From Verrucomicrobiota bacterium (GTDB lineage Bacteria; Verrucomicrobiota; Verrucomicrobiia; Limisphaerales; UBA1100), in the NCBI GenBank assembly GCA_028872645.1, contig JAPKDK010000214.1, positions 1 through 5,287 of the forward strand: a stretch of 5,287 nt of DNA, given 5' to 3'. Both the position numbers and the translations under genes were made by a program. Of this stretch, positions 1-4,620 are shown one piece after another; the stretch's first letter is position 1; the number at the start of each line of letters is the position of its first letter. Below the pieces are notes generated by a model, which made no database searches, had not been told where the DNA came from, and was given only the letters and a program-made list of their open reading frames with translations.

Positions 1-455
1 AAAGTTATTTTTGTAAGTGTTTTGTCTTCGATTATTAGTTCGGTGAGGGTGCCGGAAAAAGTGGGAGTATCTTTTAGCCAATCGATTTCGGCCACATAAA
101 CAGAGGTGGGCTGGGTGGTGGAGGTTACCCCATCGAGTTCGGTGGGTTTGAAAATGATAGTTTTTTCGGCTTTGCCGACTTTGGCGATAGCTTCGATTTT
201 TTCCATGAAAAATTTCACCGGCGCTTCGCGTGGATGAAAGCGCATCGCGTGCAGTTGCAGCCGCGTGGTCCCTGGCTCGAGAACAAACTCAAGATGGCAA
301 AATTCGTTCTCAACATTCACCAACACCCCGCCGTGCGGAGCCTTGTGACCGTGAGCGTCGCCTTCATTGTGATTGTGGTTATGCCCATCGTGATTGTGGC
401 TGTCGCCGCAACCAAGGGCGATGGCCAACAACAGAATTGAGAAAAAGTTTTTCAT
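1..455 (-). CDS. Histidine-rich lipoprotein, probable metal-binding partner of the adjacent ABC transporter (3' end beyond window)
   Basis: The frame is open from an ATG at 455-453 to the left edge, giving 151 visible residues and no stop. Residues 1-15 are a short basic and hydrophobic signal (MKNFFSILLLAIALG), followed by Cys16. IALGC fits the lipobox pattern, so lipid anchoring is likely; Gly at +2 is compatible with outer-membrane sorting. Residues 20-41 hold eight histidines in HxH spacings (HNHDGHNHNHN, then HGHKAPH), typical of periplasmic Zn/Cu/Ni-binding segments. The APHGG turn leads into a predicted beta-rich domain (residues 43-151). From memory, an 'APHGG.L...HLEFVL' pattern occurs in periplasmic proteins of metal systems, but I cannot assign a family. 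The start lies one base after the permease stop (TAA, A, ATG) and has no Shine-Dalgarno, so translation probably depends on coupling to the permease. The metal role is inferred from the histidines and the neighbours. The far end (bases 1-100) is visibly more AT-rich than the rest of the operon. Confidence 0.85.
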   Translation of the reverse strand, partial: MKNFFSILLLAIALGCGDSHNHDGHNHNHNEGDAHGHKAPHGGVLVNVENEFCHLEFVLEPGTTRLQLHAMRFHPREAPVKFFMEKIEAIAKVGKAEKTIIFKPTELDGVTSTTQPTSVYVAEIDWLKDTPTFSGTLTELIIEDKTLTKIT

Positions 456-456
456 T

Positions 457-1692
457 TTAACTTTGCGGGATGAGGTTTTCGGCTACGTCGGTGCGATAAG
501 CTTTGAGAGCGGGGATGATGCCTACCACTGCGCCGAGCACCACCAGCCCCACGGGCACAATGGCCATCACGGGGTGTTGTTCGAAGGGATGGAGGGTGAC
601 GCCGATTTCATTTCGCAGGATGCTCTCAGCGGCAAACATAATTCCGGCGTACACGGCAAACCCAATCACCGCTCCGAGCGCCGCGATGGTGGCGCTCTCG
701 AGCACGATGACGCCGAACACCGTGCCGCGCCCAGCGCCCAGCGCGCGCAGGATGGCAAATTCACGGCGGCGTTCATTCATCGTGTTGTAAATGCTCGCCA
801 GCACCGATCCCGCCGCCACCACGGCCACGAGCAGCGCCACCCACCGCAGTACTTTTTCCGCCCAACCGAGCCGGTCGAACAGCCGCGCCACGACGTCGGC
901 GGTGGATTTCACGAAGGTCAAGTGATCGGTACCTTTGTTGTAAATGGCGTCGAGACTATTCATCCCGAAGGCGCGCGCGGTGGTATTAGTGCTGAGCTGA
1001 ACGAGCACGGCGCTGACGTCGCCGGCGTATTGCGCGTCGTGTCCGTCCATTTGTTGCAGGCCCTCAATGGGAATCCAAATCACGTGGTCGGCCGGCGTAC
1101 CGGTGGGGCGCAGAATGCCCACCACGATGTACTCATCCTTGTGTGGTTGCTGGCCTTCGGCAAAGTTGAGGCCGTGATAGGGACTAAACTTTTGATTCAC
1201 GCGCCAGCCGAGCTTGCGCGCCACGGTGTCGCCGATCACCGCCTCCTTGTTCCACTGTTTGTCGTTGCGGATGAAATAATCGCCCACCGCCAGCGCATAC
1301 GGCTCGCCGGGCGAATGTTCGGCGGCAAACAAATCGTGCGTGGTACCCACGATGCGGTAGCCCTGAAAATTATCGCCCACGGCAATGGGCACGGCGTTGC
1401 GGTAAAAGCGTTTATAGCTTTTGCGGAATATTTCGTAATCGGTGCGGTTGATGAGCCCGGGCGAGGCGTCCATATGAAAAAGGCTGTTGAGCACCAATTG
1501 CGTTTCGGATCCGCGCGGGCCGAGGATGGCGTCGAAGCCGCCGGTGACATTCTTGAACGCGCGCTGCGATTGGAAATTCACCACCCAAATCGCCATCAAC
1601 AGCCCGCCGCCGAGGCCGATGCTCAGCGCAGTGATGGCGGTGGAGAGTGCGTGTTGCCGCAGGCTGTTGCGAATAATCATCCACCACGTCAT
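457..1692 (-). CDS. ABC transporter permease, FtsX/MacB-like
   Basis: This 411-residue inner-membrane permease probably works with the ATPase encoded just upstream. It has the MacB/LolC layout: one N-terminal transmembrane helix (about residues 15-38), a large extracytoplasmic domain (about 40-275), then three helices (about 281-300, 324-352 and 375-394). The cytoplasmic loop NERRREFAILRALGAGR (about 306-322) is the FtsX-family coupling motif. The periplasmic domain contains GPRGSETQLVLNSLFH and NAVPIAVGDNFQGYRIVGT. From memory these resemble the permeases that accompany periplasmic histidine-rich proteins in zrg-type clusters more than MacB itself. I chose the ATG at 1692-1690 because AGGAGG lies 7 bases upstream and the ATG overlaps the ATPase stop as ATGA. 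A longer frame starting at 1809 runs through the ATPase gene and is not credible. The stop is 1 base before the lipoprotein start. The substrate is unknown: metal handling is favoured by context, with lipoprotein or peptide transport as the alternative. Confidence 0.92.
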   Translation of the reverse strand: MTWWMIIRNSLRQHALSTAITALSIGLGGGLLMAIWVVNFQSQRAFKNVTGGFDAILGPRGSETQLVLNSLFHMDASPGLINRTDYEIFRKSYKRFYRNAVPIAVGDNFQGYRIVGTTHDLFAAEHSPGEPYALAVGDYFIRNDKQWNKEAVIGDTVARKLGWRVNQKFSPYHGLNFAEGQQPHKDEYIVVGILRPTGTPADHVIWIPIEGLQQMDGHDAQYAGDVSAVLVQLSTNTTARAFGMNSLDAIYNKGTDHLTFVKSTADVVARLFDRLGWAEKVLRWVALLVAVVAAGSVLASIYNTMNERRREFAILRALGAGRGTVFGVIVLESATIAALGAVIGFAVYAGIMFAAESILRNEIGVTLHPFEQHPVMAIVPVGLVVLGAVVGIIPALKAYRTDVAENLIPQS

Positions 1693-2369
1693 GCGGTCAC
1701 CTCCTGCGCGGCGTGGTTCAGCTCGGCCAAATCCTGGCAGTCGTCGAATTGATCGAGCACCATCGGGTCGTGGCTCACGATGAGCAACGCGGCGGAGCTT
1801 TCCTCGCACACTTCGCGGATGAGCTGCAGCGCCGCGCGCGCGCTTTGGGGATCAAGATTGCCGGTGGGTTCATCGGCTAACACGAGCAACGGTTGATTGG
1901 CCAACGCGCGCGCCACGGCCACGCGTTGCTGTTGGCCCACGGAAAGTTGGCCGGGACGATGATGCAACCGATGGCTGAGCCCCACGCGATCAAGTAAGCC
2001 GCGCGCGGCATCGGTGTCCGGCCCGCGCCCGAAGCTCATTCCGAGCAGCACGTTTTCCATGCAAGTGTAGCCTTGCAACAGGTTGAAGGTTTGAAAAATG
2101 TAGCCGATGCAGCGCGCGCGCAGGGCATCGCGTTGGGGCTCGCTGGCGGTGGCGAGGTCGTGGCCATCGAGCCGCACGATGCCGGAAGTGGGGCTGAGGA
2201 TGCCGGCGATACAATTGAGCAACGTCGTTTTGCCCGTGCCACTGGCGCCGCGCAGGGCGCGTTGTTGGCCGGTCTTGAGGGAAAAGGACGGCACCTCGAG
2301 CACTGCCTGAGTTTTACCTTCGGGCGTGCGAAAACTTTTTCTGAGATCGCTGATTTCCAGCAGTGTCAT
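1689..2369 (-). CDS. ABC transporter ATP-binding protein, LolD/MacB family
   Basis: This 226-residue cytoplasmic ATPase is the usual length for LolD/SalX-type single-domain subunits. It has a Walker A GASGTGKTT (residues 41-49), a Q-loop at Gln93 (FQTFNLL), a signature LSVGQQQR (142-149), a Walker B LLVLADE with catalytic Glu167, a D-loop NLD (171-173) and a switch His200 (IVSHD). It should energise the FtsX-type permease encoded immediately downstream. The signature has Val where the canonical LSGGQ has Gly, and Walker A has Thr where Ser is usual; all catalytic residues are present, so it should be active. The ATG at 2369-2367 starts the family-typical LLEISDLRKSF. It has no clear Shine-Dalgarno. 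It is the first gene of the operon, divergent from the GAPDH gene across a 116-bp gap. The family assignment is firm. The substrate cannot be read from the ATPase. Confidence 0.95.
   Translation of the reverse strand: MTLLEISDLRKSFRTPEGKTQAVLEVPSFSLKTGQQRALRGASGTGKTTLLNCIAGILSPTSGIVRLDGHDLATASEPQRDALRARCIGYIFQTFNLLQGYTCMENVLLGMSFGRGPDTDAARGLLDRVGLSHRLHHRPGQLSVGQQQRVAVARALANQPLLVLADEPTGNLDPQSARAALQLIREVCEESSAALLIVSHDPMVLDQFDDCQDLAELNHAAQEVTA
1700..1705 (-). promoter_or_regulatory. Strong ribosome binding site that fixes the permease start
   Basis: On the minus strand AGGAGG lies 7 bases before the ATG at 1692-1690, inside the last codons of the ATPase gene. It is one of only two convincing Shine-Dalgarno sequences in the window. 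Together with the ATGA overlap it indicates translational coupling of ATPase and permease, and it rules out the longer upstream start. Confidence 0.85.
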
Positions 2370-2376
2370 CGGCGGG

Positions 2377-2405
2377 AGATTAGCGCGGCGGTGCGGGGAT
2401 GTCGA
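2377..2405 (-). promoter_or_regulatory. Possible weak promoter for the ABC operon
   Basis: On the minus strand TCGACA (2405-2400, 5 of 6 matches to the -35 consensus) is followed after 17 bases by TAATCT (2382-2377, 3 of 6 matches to the -10 consensus). Only 7 bases separate TAATCT from the ATPase ATG, so a transcript from here would be almost leaderless. That would fit the missing Shine-Dalgarno. The -10 is poor and chance is a real alternative. Confidence 0.22.
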
Positions 2406-2423
2406 GAGCGGTGGACTCGGCTC

Positions 2424-2451
2424 TTGACGCCGCTGCCGCCGTGGCTATGAT
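2424..2451 (+). promoter_or_regulatory. Sigma-70-type promoter for the GAPDH gene
   Basis: TTGACG (2424-2429) and TATGAT (2446-2451) each match the housekeeping consensus at 5 of 6 positions and are separated by 16 bases. Transcription would start near 2458, giving a leader of about 28 bases before the ATG at 2486. This also argues against the longer in-frame start at 2399, which would lie upstream of the promoter. The leader has no clear Shine-Dalgarno, only a weak GGCGG. Confidence 0.7.
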
Positions 2452-2485
2452 GGGCGGCCCGCATTTTTCAGTGGCGGACTATACT

Positions 2486-3514
2486 ATGGCTATCAAAGTT
2501 GCAATTAATGGTTTCGGGCGGATTGGCCGGTTGGCTTACCGCGCGATGGTGGAACAAGGACTCGTGGGCACGGCGATCGACGTCGTCGCAGTGGGCGATA
2601 TCGTTCCGGCGGATAATCTCGCGTACCTTGTTAAATACGATTCCTCGCAGGGCACGTTCCCCGGCGAGGTCACACATCAGGGCGACGACACGCTCATCGT
2701 CAATGGCGATGAAATGAAAGTCGTCAGCGCCCGCACCCCGGCCGAGCTACCCTGGAAGGAGCTGGGCGTCGATGTGGTTATCGAATCCACCGGCCTGTTC
2801 ACCGATGCCGAAAAATCCAAGGGACACCTTGAAGCCGGCGCGAAAAAAGTCATCATCAGCGCCCCCGCAAAGGGCGAGGATTTAACCGTCGTGATGGGCG
2901 TGAACGATGACCAATACGACGCGGCGAATCATCACATTGTTTCCAACGCCAGCTGCACCACCAATTGCCTCGCGCCCGTGGTGCACGTGTTGCTCAAGGA
3001 AGGCTTCGGCATTGCCGAGGGCTTGATGACCACCATTCACGCTTACACCGCCACGCAAAAAACTGTGGACGGTCCCAGCCGCAAAGCGTGGCGCGATGGA
3101 CGCGCCGCCGCCATCAACATCATCCCCGCCAGCACCGGTGCGGCCAAAGCGGTGAGCCTCGTTTGCCCCGCGGTGAAAGGCAAATTGAGCGGAATGGCTT
3201 TCCGCGTGCCCACGCCCACGGCCAGCGTGGTGGATCTCACTTTCAAAACCGAAAAGAGCACCAGCTACGCGGAAATTTCCGCCGCCATGAAAAACGCCAG
3301 CGAGACGTATCTCAACGGCGTGCTCGGCTACACCGAAGACGAAGTGGTGAGCACCGACTTCATCCACTGCCCCAAATCGAGCATCTTCGATCAAGGCGCG
3401 GGAATGGAGTTAAACGAAAACTTCTTCAAAGTCATCAGCTGGTACGACAACGAATGGGGCTACTCAAATCGCGTCGGCGATCTTCTGAAGCTGATGATCG
3501 ATAAAGGCATTTAG
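2486..3514 (+). CDS. gap: Type I glyceraldehyde-3-phosphate dehydrogenase
   Basis: This cytoplasmic enzyme of glycolysis and gluconeogenesis oxidises glyceraldehyde 3-phosphate to 1,3-bisphosphoglycerate with NAD+ and phosphate, normally as a homotetramer. The 342 residues match the family length. The Rossmann motif NGFGRIGR is at residues 8-15. The catalytic motif SNASCTTNC places the nucleophile at Cys157, and the catalytic His185 lies in HAYTATQ. The substrate-binding segments NIIPASTGAAKAV and GMAFRVPTP, and the C-terminal SWYDNEWGYSNRV, are all intact. Asp38 after the second strand (VAVGD) sits where NAD-specific enzymes carry an acidic residue, which favours NAD over NADP. The ATG at 2486 gives the canonical MAIKVAINGFG start. 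A good promoter lies just upstream and a strong terminator 31 bases after the stop, so it is probably monocistronic. No phosphoglycerate kinase gene is adjacent, unlike the common gap-pgk arrangement. Confidence 0.98.
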   Translation: MAIKVAINGFGRIGRLAYRAMVEQGLVGTAIDVVAVGDIVPADNLAYLVKYDSSQGTFPGEVTHQGDDTLIVNGDEMKVVSARTPAELPWKELGVDVVIESTGLFTDAEKSKGHLEAGAKKVIISAPAKGEDLTVVMGVNDDQYDAANHHIVSNASCTTNCLAPVVHVLLKEGFGIAEGLMTTIHAYTATQKTVDGPSRKAWRDGRAAAINIIPASTGAAKAVSLVCPAVKGKLSGMAFRVPTPTASVVDLTFKTEKSTSYAEISAAMKNASETYLNGVLGYTEDEVVSTDFIHCPKSSIFDQGAGMELNENFFKVISWYDNEWGYSNRVGDLLKLMIDKGI

Positions 3515-3545
3515 TTAGGAAAAAGAATTCAGGAGTTAGAATTTA

Positions 3546-3573
3546 GAAGGCGGCCTTCGGGTCGCCTTTTTTT
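3546..3573 (+). terminator. Intrinsic terminator of the GAPDH gene
   Basis: AGGCGGCC (3548-3555) pairs with GGTCGCCT (3560-3567) through 8 pairs, one of them a G-U wobble, closing a UUCG tetraloop on a C-G pair. A run of seven T follows (3567-3573). It is a textbook Rho-independent terminator 31 bases after the GAPDH stop. Confidence 0.93.
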
Positions 3574-3603
3574 GTGAACCGCCAAGACGCAATTGCGCCT
3601 TGG
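3574..3603. repeat. Short palindromic repeat copy ('GAACCGCCAAGACGC' type)
   Basis: GTGAACCGCCAAGACGC begins directly after the terminator T-run. The 22 bases at 3582-3603 are palindromic around AATT except for one mismatched pair (CCAAGACGC against GCGCCTTGG). The first part matches the left arm of the larger inverted repeat at 4490-4566 (TGAACCGCCCAGACACC), so the two look like degenerate members of one intergenic repeat family. Confidence 0.55.
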
Positions 3604-3675
3604 GAGTTCATCCCTCATTCACACTCGGTTAACAACTTTCCCAGCGCGATTTACCAAACCGGCTTACGTTAAACC

Positions 3676-3681
3676 AAGGAG
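3676..3681 (+). promoter_or_regulatory. Ribosome binding site that chooses the start of the small protein
   Basis: AAGGAG ends 8 bases before the ATG at 3690, which is good spacing. An out-of-frame ATG at 3683 lies only 1 base after it, too close to be used. This supports the 97-residue frame over the overlapping 62-aa-scale frame. Confidence 0.7.
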
Positions 3682-3689
3682 AATGGCAA

Positions 3690-3983
3690 ATGTGGTATGC
3701 AGGACAACGGGTAATTTGCACCAACGACCACTTTTCCGGCGCGATTTGGGATTGGACCTCCACCGTGCCGCGGGAAGGTGAGGTGTACACCATCGCGGAG
3801 TTCGAGCACCTGCCGCAGTGGAACACGCGCACGCCCATTCTGAGTTTCCTCTTGCGGGAATTGAGCGCGGATGACATCGACAATGCCAACGCCTACTTCT
3901 CCTCCTGGCGGTTTGAACCGGCGGAAAATAATCCCCCTTGGGCGATGAACGCCCTCCACCCGCGCCGGTTCAGCTCCACCTAA
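3690..3983 (+). CDS. Small uncharacterised protein, 97 residues
   Basis: I do not recognise a named family. A real gene is supported by a well-placed Shine-Dalgarno (AAGGAG), a stop followed at once by a strong hairpin, and a sensible amino-acid composition. The protein begins MWYAGQRVICTND, then has a PREGEVYTI segment (about residues 27-35). A 'G..V.C..D ... G.VYT' arrangement is, from memory, typical of small SH3-like beta-barrel proteins found in many bacteria and phages. A probable helix follows (LSFLLRELSADDIDNANAYF, about residues 51-70), then WRFEP and a Pro/Asn-rich tail ending RRFSST. There is no signal peptide or membrane segment, so it is probably cytoplasmic. It carries five tryptophans in 97 residues, which is high. 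The lone Cys10 is not part of an obvious metal site. The function is unknown, and the neighbours (GAPDH behind its own terminator, YjbQ in front) give no guide. Confidence 0.75.
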   Translation: MWYAGQRVICTNDHFSGAIWDWTSTVPREGEVYTIAEFEHLPQWNTRTPILSFLLRELSADDIDNANAYFSSWRFEPAENNPPWAMNALHPRRFSST

Positions 3984-4020
3984 AAGTCGCGAGGGCGGCC
4001 CACCTCCGTCCTCGCGGCTT
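3984..4020 (+). terminator. Long stem-loop after the small protein gene, probable terminator
   Basis: The hairpin begins on the base after the stop codon. The arm at 3984-3998 pairs with 4006-4020 through 15 continuous pairs (two are G-U wobbles) around a 7-base loop. The core is CGCGAGGGCGG against CCGTCCTCGCG. The T content after it is modest (TTGCCTTTC), so plus-strand termination may be incomplete. On the minus strand the stem is followed by TTTT, so termination in that direction is also possible. It may also shape the leader of the YjbQ gene, which starts 34 bases later. Confidence 0.6.
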
Positions 4021-4053
4021 GCCTTTCGGCAACTTTCGCGGCAAACCCTCTCC

Positions 4054-4476
4054 GTGCTTTCGCAACACACGCATACGCTTGCCGTGCCGACGAAGGGCCG
4101 TGAGTTTCACGACATCACCGGCGAAGTGGAATCGTTGGTGGATGAGGCAGGCTTCGCCGAAGGCTTGACCACTTTGCATTTGCAGCACACGAGTGCTTCG
4201 CTGTTGATTCAGGAAAATGCCGACCCCGGGGTGCGGCGGGATTTGGAGCGCTTTATGGCCCGCGTGTGTCCCGATGGCGATTCGATGTTCGAGCACGACT
4301 ACGAAGGCCCCGATGATATGCCCGCGCACGTCCGCACGGCGTTGACGGCGGTCAATCTTTCCATCCCCATCACCGGCGGCAGATTGGCGCTCGGCACGTG
4401 GCAGGGAATTTATTTATGGGAACACCGCCACGCCGGCCATCGCCGGAAGGTGACGGTCCATTTGATGGGGGAATGA
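4054..4476 (+). CDS. yjbQ: UPF0047/YjbQ-family protein (secondary thiamine-phosphate synthase family)
   Basis: This compact cytoplasmic protein of 140 residues matches the family length of about 135-140. The conserved blocks appear in the expected order: HTSASL (residues 45-50), ENADP (54-58), HDYEGPDDMPAH (81-92) and GGRLALGTWQGIYLWEHR (108-125), then the strand ending LMGE. The conserved His, Asp and Glu residues in these blocks form the putative active or metal site of the family. E. coli YjbQ has weak thiamine-phosphate synthase activity, but the true physiological role is unsettled. The start is the GTG at 4054, which gives the family-like MLSQHTHTLAVPTKGREFHDIT. No Shine-Dalgarno is visible. 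A GTG at 4084 is possible but would cut the first beta strand. It follows the hairpin at 3984-4020 and ends before the inverted repeat at 4490. Its neighbours do not suggest a thiamine pathway. Confidence 0.95.
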   Translation: MLSQHTHTLAVPTKGREFHDITGEVESLVDEAGFAEGLTTLHLQHTSASLLIQENADPGVRRDLERFMARVCPDGDSMFEHDYEGPDDMPAHVRTALTAVNLSIPITGGRLALGTWQGIYLWEHRHAGHRRKVTVHLMGE

Positions 4477-4489
4477 GGTTGAACTTATT

Positions 4490-4566
4490 TTGAACCGCCC
4501 AGACACCAAGGCGCCAAGGGAAACCATTTTTTACAATCTTGGCGTCTTCGCTTCTTGGCGATTCAA
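4490..4566. repeat. Imperfect inverted repeat made of 'CGCCAAG' units
   Basis: Two 30-base arms (4490-4519 and 4537-4566) are separated by 17 bases. Compared as left arm against the reverse complement of the right, 22 of 30 positions match and two more allow G-U pairing. The inner CGCCAAG and outer TTGAA blocks are perfect. CGCCAAG-like units recur about every 8-9 bases within each arm. It lies 14 bases after the YjbQ stop and could act as a bidirectional RNA hairpin or weak terminator, but no T-run follows. It shares its outer sequence with the shorter element at 3574-3603. Confidence 0.75.
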
Positions 4567-4620
4567 TTTATCTGGTCAAGCGGCTTCGGGCGGCGCATGT
4601 TTTGGCCTTACCTGTTAATT

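Noticed and set aside
394..1752. A 452-codon plus-strand open frame antisense to the permease
   Set aside because: It mirrors the permease gene in GC-rich DNA. Its product is rich in His, Gly and Arg with no recognisable domain, while the opposite strand encodes clear FtsX motifs, a Shine-Dalgarno and coupled starts.
1693..1809. Extended permease N-terminus starting at 1809
   Set aside because: The extra 39 residues are Arg/Pro-rich and lie wholly inside the ATPase gene. The ATG at 1692 has AGGAGG at ideal spacing and directly precedes the first membrane helix.
2399..2485. Extended GAPDH start at 2399
   Set aside because: It would place the start upstream of the good promoter and add 29 residues absent from the family before the canonical MAIKVAINGFG.
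2480..2485. TATACT just before the gap ATG as a -10 element
   Set aside because: There is no acceptable -35 about 17 bases upstream, and transcription would start inside the coding region. The promoter at 2424-2451 is much better.
2882..3394. A 170-codon minus-strand frame antisense to gap
   Set aside because: It is a shadow of the strongly conserved GAPDH frame, with no family motif or ribosome binding site.
3629..3657. TTAACA, 17 bases, TACCAA as a promoter for the small protein gene
   Set aside because: The -35 is fair (5 of 6) but the -10 matches at only 3 of 6 positions. It could be real, but is too weak to list as a feature.
4490..4566. CRISPR-like array from the recurring CGCCAAG units
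   Set aside because: The units are only 7-9 bases long, have no spacers, and reverse orientation around a centre, so this is an inverted repeat.
4539..4567. TTGGCG, 17 bases, TTCAAT as a promoter for the FG-GAP gene
   Set aside because: Both hexamers match at only 4 of 6 positions and lie almost entirely within the right arm of the inverted repeat, which explains their sequence.
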